DNA of 43,047 nucleotides from Phenylobacterium sp. SCN 70-31 (GCF_001724605.1 NZ_MEEX01000035.1:1-43047), one strand, 5' to 3'; shown: positions 8,547-16,139, counted from the stretch's first letter. A program made the numbers and translations. Notes: generated by a model from the sequence alone, not told the origin.

Positions 8547-8771
8547 TCAGTGCCGCACGAACTCGCCGGGCGGTCCGAAGCGTTCGGCGAGCTCTAGGCG
8601 GATGGCCTCGATCTCCGCCTCCAGCTGCGGCAGCTCGGCGGCGTCCGCGCGCTCCGCGCGCGCCAGCAGCGCAAGGCAACGGTCGACCAGCGCTATGGCC
8701 TCGGGGTTTCCCCGGCAGCGCAGCCGCAGGTCCAGCAGATAGGCGAGCGCGTCCTCCAAGCGGGTCTCCAT
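8547..8771 (-). CDS. small helical protein of unknown function
   Basis: The 74-residue protein is almost all helix: METRLEDALAYLLDLRLRCR, then LALLARAERADAAELPQLEAEIEAIRLELAERFGPPGEF. I recognise no family. It is the last gene of a tight minus-strand operon, starting 4 bases after the upstream stop, which supports it being real. Its charged heptad-like pattern suggests a coiled coil or a partner-binding helix for the two exported paralogs encoded before it (inference). Confidence 0.6.
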   Translation of the reverse strand: METRLEDALAYLLDLRLRCRGNPEAIALVDRCLALLARAERADAAELPQLEAEIEAIRLELAERFGPPGEFVRH

Positions 8772-8775
8772 CGGA

Positions 8776-9288
8776 CTAGCGTGCCGGCGGGCGACGCTCG
8801 CCCAAGAGTGCGGTGAGGTCCCGGCGCGAGCCAGCGATCATCGCCTGGGCCTGCAGGTGGTCGTCGGTCCAGATCAGCTGCTCGGCGACCGCGAGCCGGG
8901 CGATCACCTCCTCCAGGCTTGTCGCGCCCTGCTTGGGCAGGGCCTCCAGCAGCGCGGCGCGCTGCTCCAGGAGGAGCTCCAGCATACCATCGATGTCACG
9001 GAGCTCCTGCGCGCCTGCCAGCATTCTTCCCGGCTGGGAGGGCTGGTCTTCGATATAGGCTTCGAGCCGCGCCCACCGGCGCCGTAGCCGGGAGATCCTG
9101 GCGTCGAGGTGGAGCAAGGCCCGGTAGGGCTTCGTGGGGTCCGGAGACGAGGAGCCCGCCGGCAGTTGCAGAGGCGCGGCGCCGACGGGGCGCGCGGCGG
9201 CTGCGGCGGAGGCGCCGGCGAGCAGGGTCCGGCGGGAGACCGCTGCCAAGCGCGCCGGGTGTGCGACGGGAGGACGTCCTGAGCCCAT
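8776..9288 (-). CDS. twin-arginine-signal helical protein, paralog B
   Basis: The 170-residue protein begins MGSGRPPVAHPARLAAVSRR, followed by TLLAGASAAAAARPVGA. This resembles a Tat signal: paired Arg, hydrophobic stretch and a small-residue cleavage region. The mature part is helical (LHLDARISRLRRRWARLEAY, DIDGMLELLLEQRAALLEAL, AVAEQLIWTDDHLQAQAMIAGSRRDLTALL). It is clearly a paralog of the gene just upstream, with matching segments in the same order. The start two bases after the upstream stop shows coupling. Function unknown; no enzyme motif is visible. Confidence 0.7.
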   Translation of the reverse strand: MGSGRPPVAHPARLAAVSRRTLLAGASAAAAARPVGAAPLQLPAGSSSPDPTKPYRALLHLDARISRLRRRWARLEAYIEDQPSQPGRMLAGAQELRDIDGMLELLLEQRAALLEALPKQGATSLEEVIARLAVAEQLIWTDDHLQAQAMIAGSRRDLTALLGERRPPAR

Positions 9289-9290
9289 GA

Positions 9291-9815
9291 TCAAGGGCGC
9301 TCCCCGGAACGGGCCGCGAGCGTCGTGAGATCGCGTCGGGAGCCGAGGATCATGTCGTACGCTTCGGGATGGTCGTCGCGGTAGAGGAGCCGCTCGACGA
9401 CCGCCAGCCGCGCGGCGACGGTCTCGAGCGTGTCGGCGCCGGACCGGGGAAGTTTGTCGAGCAAGCCGTCCCGCTCCGCGCACAGCCGCTTCAGCTGCGC
9501 GTCCACGTCCCGCAGCGCCTGCCCCGCAGGCAAAGCCGCCTGCTCCGCTTCGCTCAGCCGGTGCCAGTTGTGCGTCTCGAACAGCCAACCCTCGATGTCG
9601 CCCCAGCGCAGGAGCAGGCGCTCGATCTCTCGATCCAGATGGACCCAGCGCCGGTAGAGGCCCGTGGCGGTCCCGGGCGCTGTGACGGACGGGAGCGGAT
9701 GGGCCACGCCAGCCTGAGGCGCGGTGGCCGCCGCCGAGGTCCCGACCAGGACGGCTCGTCGGGAGAGCGCAGGCAGCCGGGCGCGCTCGCCCGCCGCCGA
9801 TTGACGTGAGCCCAT
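9291..9815 (-). CDS. twin-arginine-signal helical protein, paralog A
   Basis: The 174-residue protein starts MGSRQSAAGERARLPALSRR, then AVLVGTSAAATAPQAGVA, a Tat-like signal. The mature region has the same layout as paralog B: WVHLDREIERLLLRWGDIEGW, LRDVDAQLKRLCAERDGLLD, then AVVERLLYRDDHPEAYDMILGSRRDLTTL. The common GSRRDLT box and the near-identical DNA around both start codons point to a tandem duplication. It is first in the operon and its promoter must lie in 9816-9911. No known family recognised; probably periplasmic. Confidence 0.7.
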   Translation of the reverse strand: MGSRQSAAGERARLPALSRRAVLVGTSAAATAPQAGVAHPLPSVTAPGTATGLYRRWVHLDREIERLLLRWGDIEGWLFETHNWHRLSEAEQAALPAGQALRDVDAQLKRLCAERDGLLDKLPRSGADTLETVAARLAVVERLLYRDDHPEAYDMILGSRRDLTTLAARSGERP

Positions 9816-9840
9816 GATTAAGCTTCTCCGGTGTATTAGA

Positions 9841-9881
9841 CTTTTAGTGCCACAGATGACGCTTCCAGATCAATCTAAAAG
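9841..9881. promoter_or_regulatory. AT-rich divergent control region with a 7-bp dyad
   Basis: Between paralog A (leftward) and the XRE gene (rightward) the DNA turns AT-rich, unlike its surroundings. CTTTTAG at 9841-9847 is the exact reverse complement of CTAAAAG at 9875-9881. This is a plausible operator for the XRE-type protein encoded next door, but 7-bp dyads in AT-rich DNA can arise by chance. Confidence 0.3.
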
Positions 9882-9911
9882 CACCATGAAAGTATCAAAA
9901 AGTACCTTGTC

Positions 9912-10151
9912 GTGGTGACCGCCGCGCAAATTCGAGCGGCGCGGTCCCTTCTTGGGTGGAGTGGATCCCAACTTGCCGCGGCCGCAGGTGTCTCCCTGCA
10001 GACCATCCGACGCATGGAAGGTGAGGTTGGGCCTGGGCGGAGCACAGCTGCGAACGTTCACGCCGTGCAGCAGGCGCTTGAAGGAGCGGGGGTGGTGTTC
10101 ATCGCCGCTGATCAAGCTGGCGGGCCAGGTGTCCGCCTGAAGCGAGCGTAG
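9912..10151 (+). CDS. small XRE-family DNA-binding protein
   Basis: The 79-residue protein is essentially one Cro/CI-type helix-turn-helix: AAQIRAARSLLGWSGSQLAA, then AGVSLQTIRRMEGEVGPG and a short tail with VQQALEGAGVVFI. The pattern IRAARxLLGWSQxxLA...IRRxE...ALExAGVxF is a well-known single-domain XRE family in alphaproteobacteria. GTG at 9912 or 9915 is the start. It is divergent from the twin-arginine operon and may autoregulate through the dyad at 9841-9881 (inference). Confidence 0.82.
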   Translation: MVTAAQIRAARSLLGWSGSQLAAAAGVSLQTIRRMEGEVGPGRSTAANVHAVQQALEGAGVVFIAADQAGGPGVRLKRA

Positions 10152-10163
10152 CCTAAAGTTCAG

Positions 10164-10181
10164 AGGGGAAAGCCTTCCCCT
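10164..10181 (+). terminator. hairpin after the XRE gene
   Basis: AGGGGAA (10164-10170) pairs exactly with TTCCCCT (10175-10181) across a 4-base loop, 12 bases after the XRE stop. A second C/G-rich stem-loop follows near 10217-10234. No U-run, so termination is inferred from position only. Confidence 0.45.
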
Positions 10182-10334
10182 GCGGTCGAGCCCTGACGGT
10201 CTCGTCCGACCCCTTCCAGCGGGGGAGCGCCCCCGCAACGCCCCCGCTCCCCAGCCCTGTGGGGCCGCTCCTCCCTCAGGTCGACTCGCAAGAAGGTGAC
10301 TTTGTCAGTCCTTCGAAACTTGCGGAGCGCGCTC

Positions 10335-10607
10335 ATGCCCAACCCTGTCATCACCCGCTGCATCCGACGTGCGGAGCTGCGGAGGCTCGTGCCGCTGAGC
10401 GACACGACGATCTATGAGATGGAGCGCCGCGGCGAGTTCCCCCGTCGCTTCAACCTCACGCCCCGTTGCGTCGCCTGGAGCTTCGACGAGGTCCAAGCCT
10501 GGCTGGCGGCGCGCCGGGACCCGGCTCCGGACCAGGTGCTCGAACGCGCACCCTCGCCCGACGTGCATCAGCGCCGCACGAGGCCCGTCCGCACCCTGGG
10601 AAGCTGA
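10335..10607 (+). CDS. AlpA-like helix-turn-helix regulator
   Basis: The 90-residue protein has the AlpA/MerR-like layout IRRAELRRLVPLSDTTIYEM, ERRGEFPRRFNLTPRCVAW and FDEVQAWLAARR: recognition helix, wing, then the W-x-x-x-E-V-x-x-W closing helix. AlpA-type proteins regulate integrase or excision functions in prophages and integrative elements, so it probably controls mobility genes here (inference). ATG 10335 is preferred to GTG 10296 because a GGAGC precedes it and the family begins near this residue. Confidence 0.82.
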   Translation: MPNPVITRCIRRAELRRLVPLSDTTIYEMERRGEFPRRFNLTPRCVAWSFDEVQAWLAARRDPAPDQVLERAPSPDVHQRRTRPVRTLGS

Positions 10608-10807
10608 CGCTCTCGCAGCGTTAGGGAGAGCGCCGGGCGGTCGCTCGCGGTCCCGCCGCGCCGGGCGCGGCTCCTGCGGGAGCGACCCTTCGGGCGCGTC
10701 GCGCCGCCCGCCGCTCGCGGCAGCGTCCCGCCATGCAGCGCCGGCTCCGCCGCGCGCAGGCTCCTTGCGGCCGCATCCTTGCTAAGCGGTCGCCGGCGCG
10801 TAACGTT
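10608..10807. other. GC-rich spacer with short inverted repeats
   Basis: Two hundred bases without a gene, very GC-rich, with several overlapping short inverted repeats (for example around GGGCGCGTCGCGCCGCCC at about 10691-10708). These could end transcription of the alpA-like gene or of the leftward mer-type operon. Nothing else is recognised. Confidence 0.35.
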
Positions 10808-11056
10808 TCAGCCGCTGGCGGCGCTGCAGCACGACGGTGCTCCGCCGTTCGCGCGAGCTTCTTGGACCGGCGGGCACGGAACGTCGGCGTACGAGCAATA
10901 GACGCAACAATCGCCGGCGTTCGGCTTCAGAACTGCGCTGCAACACGGGCAGTCATAGAAATACTGGCAGGCGTCCGTCGGCATGGTCTCCGTTGTCCGC
11001 CCACCGCACTCGGGGCAGGTCAGCGTGGAGCGTAGCTCAAAGGTCATCGCGTTCAT
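10808..11056 (-). CDS. Cys-rich mercury-locus protein (GDCCVYC family)
   Basis: The 82-residue protein is packed with Cys: CPEC at 14-17, Cys30, CPCC at 36-39, and the striking GDCCVYCSYADVPCPP at 48-63. The first part looks like a zinc ribbon. The GDCCVYCSY signature belongs to a small family found repeatedly in mer operons without an assigned biochemical role; thiol-based Hg(II) handling is an inference. The ATG at 11056 overlaps the TGA of the merT-like gene (ATGA), so they are co-translated. Confidence 0.85.
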   Translation of the reverse strand: MNAMTFELRSTLTCPECGGRTTETMPTDACQYFYDCPCCSAVLKPNAGDCCVYCSYADVPCPPVQEARANGGAPSCCSAASG

Positions 11057-11445
11057 GCGCGTAAGGTCCTCAGGATCATCAGGGCCTTTGGCTCTACGAA
11101 CGGCTGCCAAAGGATCGCCAGCACCAGCAGCGCTGTCGCGAGTGAAAGCAGGATCACGGACAGCTGAGAAGGCGGCGCACAGCCCCCAGCGATCTTGCAC
11201 GCCCGCGCCCGGCGTCCGATGCGCCACCAGCCAGCGCCCAGGACCAGGGCTGCGCCGATGGTCAGCCACAGGCGTTGGCCGGCGACGAAGGCTGCCCCGG
11301 TTAGGCCCAGGCCTGCGGCCGCGAGCGCCATTGGCAGCACACAGCACGCGGCCCAGGCGAATACCGCCAAGCACGCGGCGCAAACAGCTGACCAACTAAG
11401 AGCCGCGTCTTTGCGCGCGGATGATGCTGTCGCCTGGATTGTCAC
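11053..11445 (-). CDS. merT: MerT-like mercuric ion transporter
   Basis: The 130-residue membrane protein has the first-helix Cys pair (AACCVLPMALAAAGLGLTGA, Cys34-Cys35), a second helix around LWLTIGAALVLGAGWW, the cytoplasmic loop RACKIAGGCAPP with Cys83 and Cys89, and a third helix. That is the MerT plan, in which Hg(II) passes from the helix Cys pair to the loop Cys pair. Extra Cys22 and Cys25 sit just before helix 1. There is no merP or merA in the window. It starts with GTG 11445 and is divergent from merR. Confidence 0.88.
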   Translation of the reverse strand: MTIQATASSARKDAALSWSAVCAACLAVFAWAACCVLPMALAAAGLGLTGAAFVAGQRLWLTIGAALVLGAGWWRIGRRARACKIAGGCAPPSQLSVILLSLATALLVLAILWQPFVEPKALMILRTLRA

Positions 11446-11472
11446 GCTCGCGCTTCCCTCTAACCGTTGCTA

Positions 11473-11503
11473 CCTCTCCCACCCGTAGCGACTACAGGGT
11501 CAA
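11473..11503 (-). promoter_or_regulatory. mer-type operator/promoter between merT and merR
   Basis: On the minus strand TTGACC (11498-11503) is followed by a dyad, TGTAG-TCG-CTACG, with a 19-base gap to a poor -10 (GAGAGG, 11473-11478). Known MerR promoters have TTGACT, a dyad centred in the spacer, and an over-long 19-base spacer that MerR untwists on binding metal. Geometry and the position between divergent merR and merT match well; the -10 is weak. Confidence 0.6.
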
Positions 11504-11514
11504 GGCTTAATCAC

Positions 11515-11940
11515 ATGCGCGCTTCCCGAGGCCTCACGATCGGGGGGTTGGCGACCGCCAGCGGCGTCAATCTCGAGACCGTCCGTTACTATGAGCGAAT
11601 CGGCCTGATGCCGGCGCCGGACCGCACCGCGGCGGGCCACCGCGTGTACGAGGATCACCATCTGCGACGCCTCGTCTTTGTCCGGCGGGGCCGACAGCTT
11701 GGGTTTTCCCTGGATGAGATTCGTGCGCTGCTGGACCTGGCCCAGCCTGGGCGACGCGCGTGCGGTGACGTCAAGAAGCTCGCCGCGATGCACCTGGACG
11801 AGGTCCGCGCAAAGATCGCTGATCTTCGCCGGCTGGAGACCATTCTCAGTGACACCATCCGCAAGTGCGACGGACAAGCCGATGCGCCCGCATGTCCGGT
11901 TCTCGACCTGCTTGAAGCGGATGCTGTCGCCTCGTCATAG
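11515..11940 (+). CDS. merR: MerR mercury-responsive regulator
   Basis: The 141-residue protein has the MerR winged HTH (TIGGLATASGVNLETVRYYE, then RTAAGHRVYEDHHLRRLVFV) and a dimerisation helix. The three Hg-binding Cys are present: Cys83 (RRACGDVKKL), Cys118 and Cys127 (KCDGQADAPACPVL). The C-x8-C spacing matches the Tn501 trio (Cys82, 117, 126). It represses and, on binding Hg(II), activates the divergent merT-like operon. ATG 11515 is used because the HTH follows at once. Confidence 0.92.
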   Translation: MRASRGLTIGGLATASGVNLETVRYYERIGLMPAPDRTAAGHRVYEDHHLRRLVFVRRGRQLGFSLDEIRALLDLAQPGRRACGDVKKLAAMHLDEVRAKIADLRRLETILSDTIRKCDGQADAPACPVLDLLEADAVASS

Positions 11941-12130
11941 TTCCCATCGCCGCGCCTTTGGCCCGGCGCCCGCTTAGGGCTCCGCCCTCGGCGCGCTTCG
12001 GAGCGGCTTCCGCCCAGCTTCGGTCCCCTCCGCCGGGCGCCACAGGCTGACGGGCCTCCAGGACCCTGCAGCCGGTTCCCCGCGAAGCCGCCCCTCCGCT
12101 TGCACACCCGGTCTCGCCGACGGGCAGGGC

Positions 12131-12153
12131 TGCAGGCGCGGCGTGCGCCTGCA
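12131..12153 (+). promoter_or_regulatory. 9-bp stem-loop in the leader of the parB-like gene
   Basis: TGCAGGCGC (12131-12139) is the exact reverse complement of GCGCCTGCA (12145-12153) with a 5-base loop. It ends 10 bases before the AAGGAGG ribosome site (12164-12170) of the parB-like gene. It could affect mRNA stability or translation, or be a protein-binding dyad. The rest of 11941-12175 is GC-rich with no gene. Confidence 0.45.
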
Positions 12154-12175
12154 ACCCAGGCCCAAGGAGGACCTT

Positions 12176-14146
12176 ATGACCGTCCAGACCGTGATCGAGT
12201 CCGGCGCTGTGATCGAAGTGCCCCTCAACAAGCTCAAGAAGTCGCCGAAGAACGCCCGCAAGACCCCGCACGGCGAAGCGGCCATCGCGGCCCTGGCCGC
12301 GTCCATTGCCGCCAAGGGCATGCTGCAGGCGCCGGTGGTGGAGCCGGAAGTGGGTGAGGACGGCGCGCCCACCGGCTTCTGGCTGGTGACCATCGGCGAG
12401 GGCCGCCGCCTCGCCATGCTGCTCCGCCTCAAGCGCAAGGAGGTCCGCAAGAGCGAGCCCGTCCGCTGTGTGGTCGACACGACCAACGACGCCCACGAGA
12501 TCAGCCTGGACGAGAACGTCACCCGCACCGAGATGCACCCGGCGGACCAGTTCGAAGCTTTCCGGCGGCTGGCGGCAGAACGCGGTCTTGGCGCCGAGGA
12601 CATCGGGGCGCGCTTCGGCGTCTCGGCCCAGGTGGTGCGCCAGCGTCTGCGGCTCGGCGCGGTCTCGCCCAAGCTGATGGCGATCTACCGCGAGGGCGGG
12701 CTGGCGCTCGATCAGCTGATGGCCTTCGCGGTCAGCGAGGATCATGGGCGGCAGGAGCAGGTCTATGACCAGCTCACCTTCAATCGCTCGCCGGGGGTGA
12801 TCCGCCGCGCCATGACCGAAGCCAAGGTCCCGGCCAGCGACCGGCGGGCGATCTTCGTGGGGGCCGAGGCTTACGGCGAGGCCGGGGGGACCATCCTGCG
12901 CGACCTCTTCACCGAGGACGGCGGCGGCTGGTTCGAGGACGTGCCGCTGCTCGACCGGCTGGTGACTGAGAAGCTGGACGCCATCGCCTCGGAGGTCCAG
13001 GCGCAGGAGGGCTGGAAGTGGGCGGCGGCCTCGCTCGACTACCCGCACGGCCACGGGATGCGGCGGGTCTACCCGCACCCGGTGGAGCGCTCGGAGCCGG
13101 ACAAGGCGCAGATCGACGCTCTCTCCGAGGAATACGACGCCCTGGTGAGCCAGTGGGACGCGGTGGAGGAGCTGCCGCCCGAAGTGGAGGCCCGCTTCAA
13201 GGAGATTGATGCCGCCCTGGACGCCTTCGGCGACGGGCCGGCTTACGATCCCGACGAGGTGGCGCGCGGCGGCGTGTTCGTGATCCTCGGCCATGACGGG
13301 CAGGCCCGCATCGAGCGAGGGCTGATCCGGCCCGAGGACGAACTGCCGGTGGCGGAGGCCGAAGCCGAAGACAATGCCCAAGGCGAGACGGAACCGGATG
13401 GTGACAGCGATGGAACCGCGCCGAAGGAGGCCGAGCCCGAGGAGGATGCGGGCGCGCCCTTGTCGGAACGGCTGTTGCTGGACCTGACCGCCTACCGGAC
13501 CGTCGGCCTGCGCGACGCCGTGGCGACCGACCCCACCCTGGCGCTGACCGCCCTGGTGCACGCCCTGGCGCTCAAGGCCTTCTATCCGCCTTGCGAGCAG
13601 GCGTCGTGCGTGGAGGTGAAGCTGGTCAGCGCCTACCTCGACGGCCATGCGCCGGGCGTCAGCGACAGCCCAGCTGGACGACGGATCGCCGAACGGCACG
13701 AGGCCTGGGCGGCGCGCCTGCCGCGCGAGCCCTCGAAGGCGTGGGACGCCGTGTCGGGCTTCGGGGCGGGCGAGCTGATGGACCTGCTGGCCCATTGCGT
13801 GAGCCTCGGGATCAGCGCCGTGCGCAATCCGCTCGACCGCAAGCCGGCGGCCTGGGACCACGTCGAGCGGCTGGCGCGCGCCGCGGGGCTCGACATGACC
13901 ACCACGTGGGCGCCGACCGCCGAGCGCTACCTTGGCCGCGTGACCAAGGCGCGCATCCTGGAGGCCGTCGCCGAGGCGCGGGGGGCGGAGGTCGCGGAGC
14001 GGATCAGCGACCAGAAGAAGACCGAGATGGTGGAGACGGCCGAAGTCCTGCTTTCGGGGACCGGATGGCTGCCGCCGCTGCTGCGCACGACGAAGGCCGA
14101 GACGCCGGAGGCGCCGGTGGACTCGCCGGCGATGGCCGCCGAGTAG
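12176..14146 (+). CDS. ParB/RepB/Spo0J-like nuclease-domain protein of integrative elements
   Basis: The 656-residue protein has an N-terminal ParB domain (residues 14-115: GEGRR at 74-78, ENVTRTEMHP at 113-122) and an HTH at about 140-160 (EDIGARFGVSAQVVRQRL). A long C-terminal region with an acidic Glu/Asp/Ala linker (about 390-430) and a helical end follows. Plasmid ParB is about 300 residues, so this is the long form common in alphaproteobacterial ICEs and plasmids. A DNA-binding role in maintenance or regulation is likely; no parA and no parS repeats were found nearby. AAGGAGG six bases before ATG 12176 fixes the start. Confidence 0.88.
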   Translation: MTVQTVIESGAVIEVPLNKLKKSPKNARKTPHGEAAIAALAASIAAKGMLQAPVVEPEVGEDGAPTGFWLVTIGEGRRLAMLLRLKRKEVRKSEPVRCVVDTTNDAHEISLDENVTRTEMHPADQFEAFRRLAAERGLGAEDIGARFGVSAQVVRQRLRLGAVSPKLMAIYREGGLALDQLMAFAVSEDHGRQEQVYDQLTFNRSPGVIRRAMTEAKVPASDRRAIFVGAEAYGEAGGTILRDLFTEDGGGWFEDVPLLDRLVTEKLDAIASEVQAQEGWKWAAASLDYPHGHGMRRVYPHPVERSEPDKAQIDALSEEYDALVSQWDAVEELPPEVEARFKEIDAALDAFGDGPAYDPDEVARGGVFVILGHDGQARIERGLIRPEDELPVAEAEAEDNAQGETEPDGDSDGTAPKEAEPEEDAGAPLSERLLLDLTAYRTVGLRDAVATDPTLALTALVHALALKAFYPPCEQASCVEVKLVSAYLDGHAPGVSDSPAGRRIAERHEAWAARLPREPSKAWDAVSGFGAGELMDLLAHCVSLGISAVRNPLDRKPAAWDHVERLARAAGLDMTTTWAPTAERYLGRVTKARILEAVAEARGAEVAERISDQKKTEMVETAEVLLSGTGWLPPLLRTTKAETPEAPVDSPAMAAE

Positions 14147-14167
14147 GCGCTCCTGCTCGGCCGACTC

Positions 14168-14193
14168 GCCCGCGCGGGTCCGCCTGCGCGGGC
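14168..14193 (+). terminator. hairpin after the parB-like gene
   Basis: GCCCGCGC (14168-14175) pairs with GCGCGGGC (14186-14193), 21 bases after the parB-like stop. A pyrimidine-rich tract (TTCCCTCTGCC...TCTTCCTCT) follows. Position and the tract favour a terminator. Confidence 0.5.
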
Positions 14194-14203
14194 TTCCCTC
14201 TGC

Positions 14204-14392
14204 CTAATCTTCCTCTGGAGTTCGAGTTGCGTGAAGATCGCCTTCGAGCTTCCCAACCTCGGCTTCCACGGCGCGCATGTGGAACATGGTGGCTTCGCCG
14301 ATCAGCCGGCTCCGTTCCGCGAGGTTCTGTGTCTCGGCTGCCTGACGCAGCAGCTCCTCCGCCCTGCGGCGATTGATGTCCCGATCCGGCAT
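14204..14392 (-). CDS. small conserved-looking helical protein
   Basis: The 62-residue protein MPDRDINRRRAEELLRQAAE...TFMFHMRAVEAEVGKLEGDL-type sequence (exact segments: LAERSRLIGEATMFHMRAVE and EVGKLEGDLHATRTPEED) is fully helical and charged. It has a normal ATG and a TAG stop. No family is recognised. It lies downstream of the RES toxin on the same strand, 136 bases away, and could be a small accessory gene of the element. Confidence 0.4.
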   Translation of the reverse strand: MPDRDINRRRAEELLRQAAETQNLAERSRLIGEATMFHMRAVEAEVGKLEGDLHATRTPEED

Positions 14393-14528
14393 CTTCCCGA
14401 ACGTCGTCTTGTCGACCCAATCCTATGGAACCTCGAACCGTGGTCCTCTGTCCACGGTTTCAGCGCGGCCATTGCCGGGCGACAGACATGCGGCGGTTGT
14501 TGGCGGACCAACGGCCGCCGGGCGGCGG

Positions 14529-15134
14529 TCAGAAGATCGCGACGCCCAGGCGCCGTAGCGTCGCCGCAAGCTGCGCCCTCCGGTCCAGCAGGGCTCCAAT
14601 TCGTGTGGCAGCGAGCTTGGGCAGCGCCCGCTCGAAGACCGCTAGGTTCGGCTCGCCAGTGAACCGGGACAGGTAGATCAGCCCATCGGGCTGGAGGTCA
14701 TGCGCGTGGAGCGCCGCAGACCAGAGCTGGCCCAGCCGCCAGTCCGCCGCATGCGCCACGTCCGACGGGATGCCCATGCGCAGCGGCCCGTCGCCGCGCA
14801 GGTCCGCCAGCCGCAGCGGCGTCACCACCTCGATCTCCGCGCAAGCCCAGGCCTCGAACTCGGCAAGTTCGATCGGGAGGTCGCCAAGCCGGCCGTCGCC
14901 GCGATCCCGCACCAGGGTCTCGGCAACCGTCACATTCACCGATGAGCCGAGATAGACGACGCCGTATCGGTCGGCGGCCTCAGGCGGCGGGCTGAACCGG
15001 CTTTTCGCCGACCTTCCGAACCCCAAGGGATCGGGAAAGGTCCGGCGATAGAGCCGCAGCCATTTCGCGCCGGCCGGCTCGTCGTGCAGGACGAGCGAGC
15101 GGGTGCGAAATCCCTCCGGCGGTTCGGTCGCCAC
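14529..15134 (-). CDS. RES-domain toxin (NAD+ phosphorylase family)
   Basis: The 201-residue protein carries the three landmarks that name the family: Arg in KSRFSPP (about 46), Glu in VNVTVAETLVRD (72) and Ser in GLIYLSRFTGE (156). RES toxins such as MbcT degrade NAD+ by phosphorolysis and halt growth. The partner antitoxin gene ends immediately upstream: its TGA is directly followed by the GTG start here with no gap, the usual antitoxin-first order. The protein is complete at typical length. Confidence 0.88.
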   Translation of the reverse strand: MATEPPEGFRTRSLVLHDEPAGAKWLRLYRRTFPDPLGFGRSAKSRFSPPPEAADRYGVVYLGSSVNVTVAETLVRDRGDGRLGDLPIELAEFEAWACAEIEVVTPLRLADLRGDGPLRMGIPSDVAHAADWRLGQLWSAALHAHDLQPDGLIYLSRFTGEPNLAVFERALPKLAATRIGALLDRRAQLAATLRRLGVAIF

Positions 15135-16139
15135 TCAGCCGAAATCTCCGCGCGCCTGGCTCTCAGCTAGGTCCAGGACCTCTGCGACCTTGCCCCTGCG
15201 GAGCTTATCCTTCGGCGCCTCGCCTTCCAGAGCCGGCGACGGCTGCGTCAGGAAGCGGAACACCGCCCAGGGGCTGTCGCCCAGCAGCTCGAACACCGTC
15301 GGCAGGCCCGGTAGCAGGCCGCCGTCCCGGGTCACCTGCCAAGCCGGGTAGCGGACGCCGCGCTTCGCGCCCTGCAGCCCCAGGATCTCCCGGCGCTTGA
15401 GCTTCTGGCGCACGGTCTCGCGCGTGGCGCCGATCAGCCCGGCGAAGTCGTCGGCGCCCAGCATGTCAGGCGCGGCGAGGACCTCGGCCGCACGGGCCTC
15501 GCCGCGGGCGCGCGCGTCGCGGAGGGCGGCTTCGAGCTCATCCTCCGCCGGGGGGCGTCGACGCAGGGCAAGCCCGCCGATCCGCGCGGCGAACGTCGGC
15601 ACGTCTGTCGTGGATGGCGCGCGATCCACCAGGTCGGCCAGGTAGCGGACGCCGCCTAGCTCTCTGAACGCCGCGTCGTTCGAGAACTGCTCCGCCATCA
15701 GGATCGGCTCGGCGAGCTTCCCGCTGCGCCAGGCGTCTTCCATGGCGGCGAACAGCCGCTGGTGGAACGGCTCGTAGAAGTCCACCGCGGTGAGGGCGGG
15801 GCCCAGGTGCTCGAACCCGTCATTGTCGTACAGCAGGGCCCCCAGCAGCGCCTGTTCTGCTTCGATGTCGGCGGGGAGCGCGTCCGCCGACAGCGGCTCG
15901 ACGTCGATGTCCACCTGGGATGAGGGACCTTGCAGCCGGACGGTGAGCTGGGTCGGCCGGCCCGTGCTGTAGGCGGCGCGAACGGCGCGCTCCACCTGCT
16001 GCAGCAGAGCGGCGAGGGCTGGGCTTTCCGGGTCCGCCTGGGCGGAGGCGGGCGCAGCACCGCCGAAGCCACCGGTCGCAGCGCTACGCTGAGCGACCCC
16101 GGCTGGCGTTCCGGTCTTCTTGGTGACGGCGTGGGTCAT
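15135..16139 (-). CDS. DnaB N-terminal domain fused to an Xre/MbcA/ParS-type antitoxin
   Basis: The 334-residue protein has a low-complexity N-terminus. Residues 90-190 match the N-terminal domain of replicative helicase DnaB (DIEAEQALLGALLYDNDGFE, then FYEPFHQRLFAAMEDAW and RELGGVRYLADLVDRAPS). A helical linker follows, then an HTH-like part (GATRETVRQKLKRREILGL) and a toxin-binding domain ending in LRRGKVAEVLDLAESQA. The ATPase half of DnaB is absent. The last third is what pairs with RES toxins, fitting the abutting toxin gene. ATG 16139 begins MTHAVTKKTG; the frame is open further upstream but reads as noise. What the DnaB-N part binds is unknown. Confidence 0.8.
   Translation of the reverse strand: MTHAVTKKTGTPAGVAQRSAATGGFGGAAPASAQADPESPALAALLQQVERAVRAAYSTGRPTQLTVRLQGPSSQVDIDVEPLSADALPADIEAEQALLGALLYDNDGFEHLGPALTAVDFYEPFHQRLFAAMEDAWRSGKLAEPILMAEQFSNDAAFRELGGVRYLADLVDRAPSTTDVPTFAARIGGLALRRRPPAEDELEAALRDARARGEARAAEVLAAPDMLGADDFAGLIGATRETVRQKLKRREILGLQGAKRGVRYPAWQVTRDGGLLPGLPTVFELLGDSPWAVFRFLTQPSPALEGEAPKDKLRRGKVAEVLDLAESQARGDFG

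Noticed and set aside
11846..13861. A 671-residue minus-strand protein opposite the parB-like gene
   Set aside because: Arg/His/Leu/Val-rich antisense shadow typical of GC-rich codon bias, without domains.
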